Shown here one piece after another: positions 27,936-37,348 of a stretch of DNA of 64,000 bases. Positions within the stretch are counted from its first letter, which is position 1; each line of letters begins with the position of its first letter. The notes beneath the pieces are model-generated. The model searched no databases. It saw nothing but the letters and a program-made list of their open reading frames with translations, and was not told the DNA's origin. Location of the stretch: NCBI GenBank assembly GCA_026390935.1, contig JAPLEZ010000137.1, forward strand, positions 1 to 64,000, written 5' to 3'. Source of the stretch: Bacteroidota bacterium. Its GTDB lineage: Bacteria; Bacteroidota; Bacteroidia; Flavobacteriales_C; GCA-002722245. Position numbers and translations under genes: made by a program.

Positions 27936-28865
27936 CTATTTAAATGTGTGGGCAAAACCAATTCCTAACACTTCTTTAAATTGGGTACGCGGACCGTAAC
28001 TATCAAACTGTCCGCTGGAATTGGTATGCACACCTACCTTGATATCATCGTCATAAATTAAGGTAGCGGTGATGCTGGCCGAAATATATTTATTCACTTT
28101 AAAAGTGAGGATACTCTCCCAGTTCACATCTATGTTTTGCGGATTGTGTAAATAATTAGAAAAGAAATCGGCCCTGGTTTTAAAATTCACGTTTTCCATG
28201 AGATCTCTTTGAAAGGAAAACTTCACGTATGCTCCGGCCTCCGCTCTCAGCTTTTCGCCAGGATCAACTCCAAAAGATCCTTTATCCGACAAAGTCTTGT
28301 CCATCACAAAAGTAGTTTTTACGGTAATTGGCGCAATGAACAATGAATATGCTGTTCCAAATTTTTTATCAATACCAATTGCTCCAATGAGATAAGCTGG
28401 AGCCAATAAACGAGAAATAATTTCAGTGTTTCCCGCTTTGGCATAACCATCGGTAAACTGCGTTTTAAAATTGAGCAATCCGGCGTAATACCAACCCTTC
28501 CCAGCCAAACTACCAACCTTTGAATCAAAATCTAGTTTGTCATCCGTTTTTACAAATCCCACATCACCCCGAACCATGAAACCATATCCACTATTCAAAT
28601 TGTTTTCCCAGGTAAAAGTTTGTTTTTTGTAAGCTAAGCGCAAACTCACCAAGCCACTTAAGGCATATGAATTACTTCCTCCTGCAGCCCAATTTACAAA
28701 TGCCGATTGAGCAAAATTAACACTGGTATTTCCACTGAATTTCCAACCATCAACCGTATCCGTGTTCACTTCTTTCAACTGCTTTTCCCAATTTTCATCC
28801 AACTGTGCAGAAAGCAAAGAATAAACAAAAACAAAAAATATAGTGCAATAAGTTTTCCAGTTCAT
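27936..28865 (-). CDS. DUF3078 family exported protein
   Basis: The track start (28985) adds 40 residues without signal character; the ATG at 28865 (MNWKTYCTIFFVFVYSLLSAQ) gives a signal peptide and is chosen. About 309 residues. GWKFSGNTSVNFAQSAFVNWAAGGSNSYA near the N-terminus and a series of amphipathic strands are typical of DUF3078, a Bacteroidota family of presumed outer-membrane beta-barrels with unknown function. It ends FAHTFK. Confidence 0.88.
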   Translation of the reverse strand: MNWKTYCTIFFVFVYSLLSAQLDENWEKQLKEVNTDTVDGWKFSGNTSVNFAQSAFVNWAAGGSNSYALSGLVSLRLAYKKQTFTWENNLNSGYGFMVRGDVGFVKTDDKLDFDSKVGSLAGKGWYYAGLLNFKTQFTDGYAKAGNTEIISRLLAPAYLIGAIGIDKKFGTAYSLFIAPITVKTTFVMDKTLSDKGSFGVDPGEKLRAEAGAYVKFSFQRDLMENVNFKTRADFFSNYLHNPQNIDVNWESILTFKVNKYISASITATLIYDDDIKVGVHTNSSGQFDSYGPRTQFKEVLGIGFAHTFK

Positions 28866-29004
28866 GAGAGCCAATTTTTCTTCGCCGCAAAGAAAATAAA
28901 ATTTTAGATTAATCTCACATTCCAGATTTATTGCTAGCAGAAAAATAATATTTAACCCAATGTAAACTCGAACTTCTGATGCCAACCGAGTTAATTAAAT
29001 TTTA

Positions 29005-29012
29005 TAAATTTG
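29005..29012 (+). promoter_or_regulatory. Putative -7 box (TAAATTTG) of the eight-repeat T9SS gene
   Basis: A perfect match to TAnnTTTG, 34 bases before the ATG. The -33 TTG is not evident. Confidence 0.35.
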
Positions 29013-29046
29013 AGCGTCGAATATTAATTCATTTAATCCTCAAAAA

Positions 29047-30762
29047 ATGATTCGCAACAACATCCTTTCGTCGCTTCCAATACATTTAATCATTGCTGCT
29101 TTACTTTTAGTTAGCAATCCAATTATCGCTCAATGGTCGGTTGTCCCAACGCAAAATAACGCTATATCTTTGGCCAATAAAGGACAAGAATTCTCAACTG
29201 TAACAAGTGACGGAGCAGGAGGTGCAATCATTTGCTGGCGTGATTTCAGAAGTGAGACTTCTCTAGATATATACGCACAACGCATCAACTCTGCAGGTGC
29301 AAACATGTGGACCAACAATGGGATTTCCATTTGCTCTTTCCAAGGTGACCAGTATGACCCCAACATTATTAGCGATGGTGCTGGCGGAGCATTTATCGCA
29401 TGGACAGATTCACGAGGAGGAAACAATCATTCGGGTTTATATGTGCAAAGAATTGATGCCGGAGGTAATCTTTTATGGACAAGTGGTGGTGTGGAAATAA
29501 CTGCTGATTCAGTGGTGTCGGAAGCTCCCAAAATGGTGGCAGATGCTAATGGAGGAGTAATTATTGCTTGGGAAGATATTAGAAAACAATCGGGTGTTAC
29601 TGGCGACATTTATGCGCAACGAATTAATGCCTTTGGAGTCATACAATGGGCTTCCAGAGGAGTTGCTATTTGCAGGTTAGATGGTGATCAACAAGGTCCT
29701 TCAATAGTTAGTGATAACGCTGGTGGTGCTATTATTGTGTGGGAAGATGCCCGTCAATCTTTTGATTTAAATATTTATGCGCAAAGAATTAATGCGGCAG
29801 GAGTAAGTCAATGGACCAGCAATGGAATTCCTGTTTCATCAAATGCCGATAACGACAAAGAACCTAAAGCAATAAGTGATGGCAACGGAGGTATTGTGGT
29901 TTCTTGGCTGCATAGTTCAAGTAGTTTTGTGATTGCTCAAAAACTAAATTCTAATGGAGTATTGCAATGGGACAACGCTGGAGTGAGCATCACCAACAGT
30001 TACTACAATTATAAAGTGCAAATGTGCACCGATGGTGCTGGAGGTGCCATCATTGCATGGGAATCTTTGGTGACACAAGTATCGGCACAACGTGTGACTA
30101 CCAGCGGCTCGCTACATTGGGGGAATTCTGTTTTCGTGAGCGATTCACTTTTTACTCAGGAAAAACCTCAATTGATTAGCGACAATAATGGCGGAGCAAT
30201 TGTTGTATGGCAAGATCAGCGCAAAGGCTTTTTCAACACTCAAATCATGGCGCAACATTTTAATGCTGTCGGCCAAAAAATGTGGGCCGTCGATGGCATT
30301 GAGGTTTCTAGCGCAACCTACGATGTAAACGACTACGATTACAAACAAGAACCGCAAATCACAAGCAATGGCAGCGGAGAAGCAATTGTAGTGTGGGGTG
30401 ATTACCGCAATGAGAGCTATAAAGATGTGTATGCGCAATTGTTGGGGACCAATGGAATTTCTCCGGCGATCGTGACTTCCGTGAACGAAGTGAATGCACT
30501 TCCATTTAGTCAATTGAGCACTTATCCTAATCCTGTTAATGATCAAAGCTCTATAGAATTTGTTCTTAGCTCATCCTCACCTGTACAAATTCAAGTGTTG
30601 AATATGCTAGGCGAAACGGAAATCGTTATTCTAAACAATCATTACGAGGCCGGAAATTATAGCATTAATTGGGACGCTTCAAAACTTTCGAACGGACCAT
30701 ATTTATTGCAAGTAAAAAATAAGGAGACAGTGTGCACAAAACAGATTTTAGTGCAGCATTAG
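29047..30762 (+). CDS. T9SS-secreted protein with eight beta-propeller-like repeats
   Basis: 571 residues. Signal peptide about 1-29 (ending PIIAQ). Residues about 55-470 contain eight copies of a 50-60 residue unit with the core SDGAGGAIIxWxD followed by DIYAQRIN, xGxxxW and a GxxI turn, likely forming a propeller or solenoid. The last about 80 residues are a T9SS sorting domain (QLSTYPNPVNDQSS to LSNGPYLLQVKN). No catalytic motif is visible. A surface adhesin or binding role is an inference. Confidence 0.88.
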   Translation: MIRNNILSSLPIHLIIAALLLVSNPIIAQWSVVPTQNNAISLANKGQEFSTVTSDGAGGAIICWRDFRSETSLDIYAQRINSAGANMWTNNGISICSFQGDQYDPNIISDGAGGAFIAWTDSRGGNNHSGLYVQRIDAGGNLLWTSGGVEITADSVVSEAPKMVADANGGVIIAWEDIRKQSGVTGDIYAQRINAFGVIQWASRGVAICRLDGDQQGPSIVSDNAGGAIIVWEDARQSFDLNIYAQRINAAGVSQWTSNGIPVSSNADNDKEPKAISDGNGGIVVSWLHSSSSFVIAQKLNSNGVLQWDNAGVSITNSYYNYKVQMCTDGAGGAIIAWESLVTQVSAQRVTTSGSLHWGNSVFVSDSLFTQEKPQLISDNNGGAIVVWQDQRKGFFNTQIMAQHFNAVGQKMWAVDGIEVSSATYDVNDYDYKQEPQITSNGSGEAIVVWGDYRNESYKDVYAQLLGTNGISPAIVTSVNEVNALPFSQLSTYPNPVNDQSSIEFVLSSSSPVQIQVLNMLGETEIVILNNHYEAGNYSINWDASKLSNGPYLLQVKNKETVCTKQILVQH

Positions 30763-30830
30763 CAAAGTACTTTATCTATTTTAAGATTTTTAAAAAAGTT
30801 AAGTCACTTCGATATTCAGAATAACACTAA

Positions 30831-31973
30831 TTATATTTTCGCCACCTTAACTAGCCAATTAAAAACCTTTTTGTTTTGAGCTAGTTTTGCAAATAAATTA
30901 ATGACGAAAGGCGATTTATTAATCAGTTGAACAAGTTGCTTGCTCCGTTTTAATTCTGATCCAACAGCGTTGTAAACCGACTGATCATAAAGAGCCGCAT
31001 ATTCCAAAGAAAAATCATTGTTTTTAAAACAAAGCTCAATTTGTTTTGCCGCCAAATACCCACTGGTAAATGCCTTATCAATTCCATGTCCCATCAACGG
31101 ATCAATCAACGATGCAGCATCACCACACAACAAAACTCTTTGCCCTGAAATTTTTCGTTTTTTGCTAAACATTGGCAATCCGAAACCTTTGACTTCTCCC
31201 ACAATTTTTGCGTTTTTAAAACGCGAAGAGATGATTGGTTCTTCCTGAATGATTTTTAAAAACATTTCTCGTAGGTTCACCGACTTTGTTTTCTTCATTT
31301 CCATTCCAAAACCAATATTTGCTGCTCCGTCTTTAAGTGGGAAAATCCATAAGTAGCCAGGTAAATAATTTTTTAAATAATAAAATTCATTGGTTCCCTC
31401 CTGCAATCCCGAAACACCTTCAACATAGGCTCTCACAGCAGCGCATGAATTTTCATTTGTTTTATTGTCATGCTCCACATAACGTTTCACAACAGAGTTA
31501 GCGCCATCAGCACCAATCACCATTCCAACTTTACATATGCTCCCATCCGAAAATTTACACAAAACAAAATCTGAATTCATCTCCAGCTCCTTCAATCGCT
31601 TGCCTTCCAGCAAATCTGTGTTGGTTTCTTTTCGCACCAATTGCATTAAAAAATTATCGAAGTGAATGCGTTTTGAATTATAACTATACTCCTTCCAATG
31701 GATAGAAAACGACTGTCCATTTGGAACAAAAGCGCGTGAGGTTTTAACATCCTCTTTATCCGCAAAATTCCGCAATGCCACGCCCCAATTTTTATTGATC
31801 TTGTCCATGACCTTAAATGTCGGACCAGGAATAGCATCACCACAAACTTTATCTCGAGGAAAAGATTCTTTATCTACAATCGCTACTTGCAAATTGCTTT
31901 CATGCAGAGATAGCGCACAGCCGCAACCCGCAGGACCACCACCAACAATCAAAACATCATAAAACTCTTTCAT
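30831..31973 (-). CDS. Geranylgeranyl reductase family FAD-dependent oxidoreductase
   Basis: 380 residues from the ATG at 31973 (the track start is a GTG one codon earlier). FAD-binding GxGxxG appears in VLIVGGGPAGCGCAL, then PRDKVCGDAIPG, GADGANSVVKRY, and GDAASLIDPLMGHGIDKAF. The family reduces isoprenoid double bonds or acts in quinone and lipid biosynthesis; the substrate here is uncertain. It lies in tandem with glpD on the same strand, 45 bases downstream. Confidence 0.88.
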   Translation of the reverse strand: MKEFYDVLIVGGGPAGCGCALSLHESNLQVAIVDKESFPRDKVCGDAIPGPTFKVMDKINKNWGVALRNFADKEDVKTSRAFVPNGQSFSIHWKEYSYNSKRIHFDNFLMQLVRKETNTDLLEGKRLKELEMNSDFVLCKFSDGSICKVGMVIGADGANSVVKRYVEHDNKTNENSCAAVRAYVEGVSGLQEGTNEFYYLKNYLPGYLWIFPLKDGAANIGFGMEMKKTKSVNLREMFLKIIQEEPIISSRFKNAKIVGEVKGFGLPMFSKKRKISGQRVLLCGDAASLIDPLMGHGIDKAFTSGYLAAKQIELCFKNNDFSLEYAALYDQSVYNAVGSELKRSKQLVQLINKSPFVINLFAKLAQNKKVFNWLVKVAKI

Positions 31974-32018
31974 CACTTTTTACTTTCCATGTTCAATTAC
32001 TTATATCGTAAACCCTTT

Positions 32019-33581
32019 TCACAGCGCGTAGCATTTCGCTATTGCATTAAAAAGCGCTATCTGCTTATTTATCCATTCTTCAGATTCACCCAACTCATCA
32101 GCCATTACTTTGGCCACTTTAGGAGCAACCTCAATTGCCGTTTTCACATCAAGAAAAAGCAAACGTATTCTTCGTGCTAAAACATCTTCCAACTGAACAG
32201 CCATTTCTTGGCGCACACACCAAATTACTTCAGCAAAGATGTACGGATAATCTGGATGAATTTTCTCTTTCCAGCTTATATTTTCTTTAGTTAAATTTTC
32301 AATTTGTGCTGCATCTGTGCCATACACTTTTAAATGATTGCTGTACGCTGGTTCTTTTATGTAGCCATGAATTTTATGTTGCGCTGTGCTACATTTTACA
32401 ACAGGTAAATTGGCTGCCCTCATCGCTAAATCCACAGTATCTTCCGCCATTTTACGATAGGTTGTCCACTTACCACCAGTGATGGTGATTAAACCACTTT
32501 CTTCTGCAAACAGTTTATGACTTCTGGAAATATCTTTGGTGTTTTTACCTTCTTTGCTTGGTTTGGCCAGTGGACGCAAACCACAAAAAACTGCCTTTAT
32601 ATCTTCCAACTTCGCTTGTTGGGTTGCATACTGGTTAAACGTATCTAAAATGAAATTAATTTCCGCTTCAGTGGGCTGAGGATCTAATGACTCTTTCTCT
32701 ACCAGAACATCTGTAGTTCCCACCACCAATTTATCGTGCCACGGTATGGCAAACAATACTCGTCCATCACTTGTTTTAGGAATCATGAGTGCCTTAGTGG
32801 AAGGCAAAAATTTACTATCGAGAACTATATGTGCACCCTGACTCACTTGAATGCTTGAACTCCTGCCAGGTTGATCCATCTTTAAAACTTGATCAACAAA
32901 AACACCTGTGGCATTAATCACCGCCTTTGCCGACAACTCATATTCTACATCATTCAACACATCCTTCGCCACTACCCCCGTGATTTTACCAACTTTATTT
33001 TTTTTGAACGAATTCACTTTTACATAATTGAGCATCACCGCTCCATTTTCTGCGGCCGATTGCGCCAAATTGATGGCCAATCTGGCGTCATCGAATTGTC
33101 CGTCATGGTACACAACTCCCTTCACCAATTTTTCATTTTTAATTACGGGCAAAGTTTTTTCTACTTCTTCTACCGAAATCATTTCCGACTTCCCCATGCT
33201 TAAAGTTCCCGATAACCAGTCGTAGAGCTTGAGTCCAACCATATATTTCAAAGCTTCTAACCTTGAAAATGTTGGAATTACAAATGTTTGATTGTCGCAT
33301 ACATGTGGTGCATTTTTCAGCAATAATCCTCGTTCATGCAAAGCCTCAAATACCAATTTGATATTTCCCTGCGCCAAATACCGCACACCACCATGCACCA
33401 GCTTAGTGCTTCTGCTTGAAGTTCCTTTAGCAAAATCACTTTGTTCCAACAACAAAGTTTTATATCCTCGCAACGATGCATCAAGCGCAATACCCAGGCC
33501 AGTTGCGCCGCCGCCAATAACAATGATATCCCATTGGGTAGCATTATTTCCTATATAATTCAAACTATCGCGCCGGTTCAT
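32019..33581 (-). CDS. glpD: Aerobic glycerol-3-phosphate dehydrogenase
   Basis: 520 residues. The FAD site IIVIGGGATGLGIALDASLRG, SRSTKLVHGGVRYLAQG and the C-terminal DAO_C helical region (about 390-510) are typical of GlpD. This membrane-associated enzyme oxidises glycerol-3-phosphate to dihydroxyacetone phosphate and feeds electrons to the quinone pool. It is divergent, with a 59-base gap, from glpT-glpQ, giving a compact uptake and oxidation module. Confidence 0.95.
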   Translation of the reverse strand: MNRRDSLNYIGNNATQWDIIVIGGGATGLGIALDASLRGYKTLLLEQSDFAKGTSSRSTKLVHGGVRYLAQGNIKLVFEALHERGLLLKNAPHVCDNQTFVIPTFSRLEALKYMVGLKLYDWLSGTLSMGKSEMISVEEVEKTLPVIKNEKLVKGVVYHDGQFDDARLAINLAQSAAENGAVMLNYVKVNSFKKNKVGKITGVVAKDVLNDVEYELSAKAVINATGVFVDQVLKMDQPGRSSSIQVSQGAHIVLDSKFLPSTKALMIPKTSDGRVLFAIPWHDKLVVGTTDVLVEKESLDPQPTEAEINFILDTFNQYATQQAKLEDIKAVFCGLRPLAKPSKEGKNTKDISRSHKLFAEESGLITITGGKWTTYRKMAEDTVDLAMRAANLPVVKCSTAQHKIHGYIKEPAYSNHLKVYGTDAAQIENLTKENISWKEKIHPDYPYIFAEVIWCVRQEMAVQLEDVLARRIRLLFLDVKTAIEVAPKVAKVMADELGESEEWINKQIALFNAIAKCYAL

Positions 33582-33640
33582 AATTTTCTAAATTAACTAT
33601 AAATCTCTTATCCCGTACAAACAGAAAAAAAGCCGAATAA

Positions 33641-34978
33641 ATGTTCAAATTTTTAAAGCCACCCATACAAGATATTCCGATCGCAGATGATCAGCGCGAT
33701 GCAGCCTACAAAAAATACAGAATGCAAGTCTTCGCTGGTATTTTCATTGGTTATGCCGGCTACTATTTGGTGCGAAAAAACTTCACTTTAGCTATGCCCG
33801 ATTTGATTGATCAAGGCTATACTAAAGCGCAACTTGGCTTTGCGCTCTCTGGTGTTTCAATTGCATACGGAATTAGCAAGCTGGTAATGGGAATGCTTTC
33901 CGATAAAAGTAATGCAAGAATATTTCTGCCACTGGGATTAATTCTTTCTGGATTGACAATGATTTTCATGGGACTCACACATTGGGCTACTTTGTCGGTT
34001 TATGCTATGTTTTTCATTTTGGCCATCAATGGCTGGTTTCAGGGAATGGGCTGGCCACCGAGCGGAAGAGTGATGGTTTACTGGTTTTCGCAAAAAGAAC
34101 GGGCAAGTAAAATGTCGCTTTGGAATATCGCGCACAATGTAGGTGGTGCCTTAGCCGGAAAAGTAGCTATACTCGGAACACTCATTTTTGGCGTATGGCA
34201 AAGCAAGCTCTATTTTCCAGGATTTGTAGTAATCATCATCGCTATTATTGCATACTTTTTAATTCGTGATACACCGCAGTCATGCGGACTGCCGGATATA
34301 GAATCCTACAAAGGAGGCGAGACAAAAAACCTCAACAACCAAGAAAGCACACACAAATATTCCAGCAAAGAAATTTTTACAAAGTATATCCTTAAAAATA
34401 AAATGCTGTGGTACATCTCCTTTGTAAATGTGTTTGTTTATTTGGTTAGGAACGGCGTGGTTGATTGGGCGCCAACTTATTTAAAAGAAGCAAAAGATTA
34501 TGATTTGAGCGATCAAGGATGGGCAACCTTCGCCTACGAATTTGCTGGCATACCTGGCACTTTGCTGTGTGGTTATCTCTCCGATAAATATTTTAAAGGC
34601 AATCGCTCCTTGGCTACAATAATTTACATGCTCTTGGTAACCATCGCTGTGCTGGTATATTGGCTGAATCCAAAAGGAAATTTCATGATTGATCAGATTG
34701 CATTAATTGCCATCGGATTTTTTATATATGGTCCGGTCATGTTGATTGGTGTTTTTGCACTTGATTTAGTGCCCCGTGAAGCAGCTGGAACCGCTGCTGG
34801 TTTTACTGGATTTTTTGGCTACTTGGGTGGAGCAGCCTTTGCCAATATTGGTTTTGGTTATGTAGTAGATAAATGGCAATGGGATGGCGGATTCATAGTA
34901 ATCATAGCTGCATGTATTATTGCCATTTTAATTTCACTCATCACATTTAGAGATGAAAAAAAACTTGCCCGCTTATGA
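33641..34978 (+). CDS. glpT: Glycerol-3-phosphate transporter (OPA family MFS)
   Basis: 445 residues, twelve predicted membrane helices. Family features include GYAGYYLVRKNFTLAMPDL in helix 1, KLVMGMLSDKSNARIF, NGWFQGMGWPPSGR and VDWAPTYLKE. It exchanges inorganic phosphate for glycerol-3-phosphate across the inner membrane. Translationally coupled to glpQ by an ATGA overlap and divergent from glpD, which strongly supports the substrate. Confidence 0.93.
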   Translation: MFKFLKPPIQDIPIADDQRDAAYKKYRMQVFAGIFIGYAGYYLVRKNFTLAMPDLIDQGYTKAQLGFALSGVSIAYGISKLVMGMLSDKSNARIFLPLGLILSGLTMIFMGLTHWATLSVYAMFFILAINGWFQGMGWPPSGRVMVYWFSQKERASKMSLWNIAHNVGGALAGKVAILGTLIFGVWQSKLYFPGFVVIIIAIIAYFLIRDTPQSCGLPDIESYKGGETKNLNNQESTHKYSSKEIFTKYILKNKMLWYISFVNVFVYLVRNGVVDWAPTYLKEAKDYDLSDQGWATFAYEFAGIPGTLLCGYLSDKYFKGNRSLATIIYMLLVTIAVLVYWLNPKGNFMIDQIALIAIGFFIYGPVMLIGVFALDLVPREAAGTAAGFTGFFGYLGGAAFANIGFGYVVDKWQWDGGFIVIIAACIIAILISLITFRDEKKLARL

Positions 34979-36081
34979 AACAAATACCTCTTGTTTTAAT
35001 TTTTCTTTGGAGTTGTTCAAGCAACAGCTACGATGTGCATCCTCTTTCCCAATCGCAAGAACAGCTGCTAAAACAAATTCCTCAACACATTGTAATCGCT
35101 CATCGCGGAACAACTTTTTTTGCACCCGAAGAAACAGAAGCAGCAATGATTTGGGCGCGAAATGCAGGCGCTCACTATTTGGAATTTGATATTCAACGGA
35201 CAAAAGATTTCTATTTGATAGCGCTTCATGACGACAACCTACAGCGCACTAGCAACGTTGAGGAAATTTTTCCGCACAAAAAAAATCTTCCTGTTTCACA
35301 ATTTACTTACGCTGAATTATTGCAACTCAATTTTGGAAAATGGTTCAACGAACTTTATCCTGAACTAAAAAATGAAAATTATGAATGGCAAGATATACTT
35401 GCGCTGGAAGACATTGTACAAATTGCCGAAGGCAAATGTTTAGCAAGAGATGTAAACAAAAGAAAAATTGTGCGCTTCAATAAAAATGGGAGAATTGAAA
35501 CTCTTTACAAAGTGGATTCTAGCGATCAAAAACATCGACCGGGATTGTACATTGAAACCAAAAAACCAGAACTATTTCCTGGAATTGAGAAAGATTTAAA
35601 AAATGAATTGACGCGTTTGGGATGGTTCAATCAACGCAAGAATATTGAAATATTTGATGGCAAAGTTCAAATTGCAAATTCCGCACAAAGAATAATTCTT
35701 CAAACATTTTCAAAGAAAAGTTTAACGTTGCTGCATCAAGAATTTGGCAACAATATTCCTCTTTGTTTTTTGCTTTGGCAGGGAAATGAATGCGACGATG
35801 ATTTACCCGATAACCAACCAGAAACTTTTTTAAAATGGGTGAATTTCGCCATCGACAATGGCGCAACAATTATTGGTCCGAGCATCGACGGAGCACCCAA
35901 CAATTACCCCAATTTGCTCACTGAGGAAAATTTAAAAATCATTGAAAAAAGCAAGTTGTATGTGCATCCCTATTCATTTGATACTAAAGAACAATTAAAC
36001 AACTATTACAAATATTCACAGGGAGTATTTAGTAATAAGGCCAATGAAGCGCTGAGCTTTTGGAATTTAATTAAACAATAG
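34975..36081 (+). CDS. glpQ: Glycerophosphodiester phosphodiesterase lipoprotein
   Basis: 368 residues. Lipoprotein signal MKQIPLVLIFLWSC with Cys at 14. The GDPD domain carries the metal and catalytic motif IAHRGTTFFAPEETEAAM, then LEFDIQRTKD and LIALHDDNLQRTSN. It hydrolyses glycerophosphodiesters to glycerol-3-phosphate in the periplasm for uptake by GlpT and oxidation by GlpD. A GGDEF-like or calcium-binding insertion was not seen. The gene symbol is by analogy. Confidence 0.92.
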   Translation: MKQIPLVLIFLWSCSSNSYDVHPLSQSQEQLLKQIPQHIVIAHRGTTFFAPEETEAAMIWARNAGAHYLEFDIQRTKDFYLIALHDDNLQRTSNVEEIFPHKKNLPVSQFTYAELLQLNFGKWFNELYPELKNENYEWQDILALEDIVQIAEGKCLARDVNKRKIVRFNKNGRIETLYKVDSSDQKHRPGLYIETKKPELFPGIEKDLKNELTRLGWFNQRKNIEIFDGKVQIANSAQRIILQTFSKKSLTLLHQEFGNNIPLCFLLWQGNECDDDLPDNQPETFLKWVNFAIDNGATIIGPSIDGAPNNYPNLLTEENLKIIEKSKLYVHPYSFDTKEQLNNYYKYSQGVFSNKANEALSFWNLIKQ

Positions 36082-36099
36082 TTGATAAGCACTGTTGAA

Positions 36100-37035
36100 T
36101 TATTGCACCACCAATGACGCTGAACTATGCATTGAATTCGTATTTAACTGCACCGAATAAATTCCTTGCGATAATTTAGTTGCACTAAGAGGAATTTGAT
36201 TTTGTCCAATTATCAAGCTTACATTTTCAGAAAGGACTTTTTGACCGAGCAAATCATAAATACTCATTGTGGCGACTGTATTTTCTTTCGATGATATTTG
36301 CAGAATAGAATTTTCGGAAGCTGGATTGGGATAAATGTATGATTGAGCAGCGTTAATCTCAAACACGTCTGAGGGACAATTATAATATTCACGAATTTCA
36401 ATATCATCAATCATCCATCCATCTTTGTTATCAAAAATATTATCACTCTGAAACGTGAACCTAAATAAAAATTCAAAAGAAGTTTTCACTGCCAAATAAC
36501 ATACTGTTATAGAATCTTTTCTCCACGCCGTTTGCGATCCACTAAACCCATATGTACCATTAAAAAGAGTATCATTCTTTGCAATTGAAGGAGGAATCAC
36601 AAAAAATGGATAAGATGCATTTTTTACAAAACAATAGGAAGAGCAATTAGGATCAAGGATCGGAGACCAGTTTAATCCATTATCATCAGAAATTTCAATA
36701 GACAAACCGTCCTTGCCTTTTTCCGTGTCAAACTTATGTTTAAAAAAAATCGATTCACCCGGATGCATCGCCACTGTGAATGAAGATTTAGAATTTACTG
36801 GATACGAATTTTTTGCATCAGTAACCAAAGCATATGCGGGAGAATATGCGCCTTGAAGAATTGCCTTATTTGGAACACTCTTCGCCCACAAACCACCCGC
36901 ATTATAGCTAATAGTGTCAAGCCTTTCTGAATTATCAGCAACATCAAAATTAATGATCTCAGTTGTGTTTTGCGCTTGAATAGTAATAGACAATAAGCAA
37001 AAAAAAGATTGAAAAAAGAATTTAAGGTTTTTCAT
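36100..37035 (-). CDS. T9SS-secreted protein with MAM/jelly-roll-like domain
   Basis: The ATG at 37035 (MKNLKFFFQSFFCLLSITIQAQ) gives a signal peptide; the longer track frame is rejected. About 311 residues. A beta-sandwich domain (about 60-230) shows FKHKFDTEKGKDGLSIEIS and the closing DGWMIDDIEIREY, a pattern of MAM and immune-inhibitor-A-like domains. The T9SS sorting domain is at the end (SYIYPNPASENS to LSQGIYSVQLN). No catalytic residues are recognised. The role is unknown, probably surface binding. Confidence 0.82.
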   Translation of the reverse strand: MKNLKFFFQSFFCLLSITIQAQNTTEIINFDVADNSERLDTISYNAGGLWAKSVPNKAILQGAYSPAYALVTDAKNSYPVNSKSSFTVAMHPGESIFFKHKFDTEKGKDGLSIEISDDNGLNWSPILDPNCSSYCFVKNASYPFFVIPPSIAKNDTLFNGTYGFSGSQTAWRKDSITVCYLAVKTSFEFLFRFTFQSDNIFDNKDGWMIDDIEIREYYNCPSDVFEINAAQSYIYPNPASENSILQISSKENTVATMSIYDLLGQKVLSENVSLIIGQNQIPLSATKLSQGIYSVQLNTNSMHSSASLVVQ

Positions 37036-37348
37036 ATTGTTTAAATTAGGTTCAACCAATATACTTAATTTACCTAATTCCTTAAAATTTACTTCGCTGC
37101 AATTCATTCAACAGATGCATTTATTTGTAACATTTTATGTTATGAATAGGATTTTATTTGTAATATGTACTTGATTCCATTTTATTTTACTTCTTCAAAT
37201 GCATCCTGGATATTACTAAGCGTGCTTGATGTGACAGCTTATCGAAAGTCACAAATTTTGAAATCGGAATGTTATATTTGAGAAAAGTAAACAAAGAAAT
37301 CTTACAGCGCTCGCAACTATTTTTATTGAAGAATAAACCTACAAATTA
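37036..37348 (+). other. Intergenic region with a possible -7 box
   Basis: 313 AT-rich bases between divergent genes. The only signal seen is TATATTTG (37273-37280), a perfect TAnnTTTG box about 70 bases before the MOSC gene, without a well-spaced TTG. No ORF, RNA or strong hairpin was found. Confidence 0.3.

Noticed and set aside
30763-30785. aaagtacttta resembling the ACTTTG operator
   Set aside because: Only a half-site is present and the inverted CAAAGT partner at 5-base spacing is missing.
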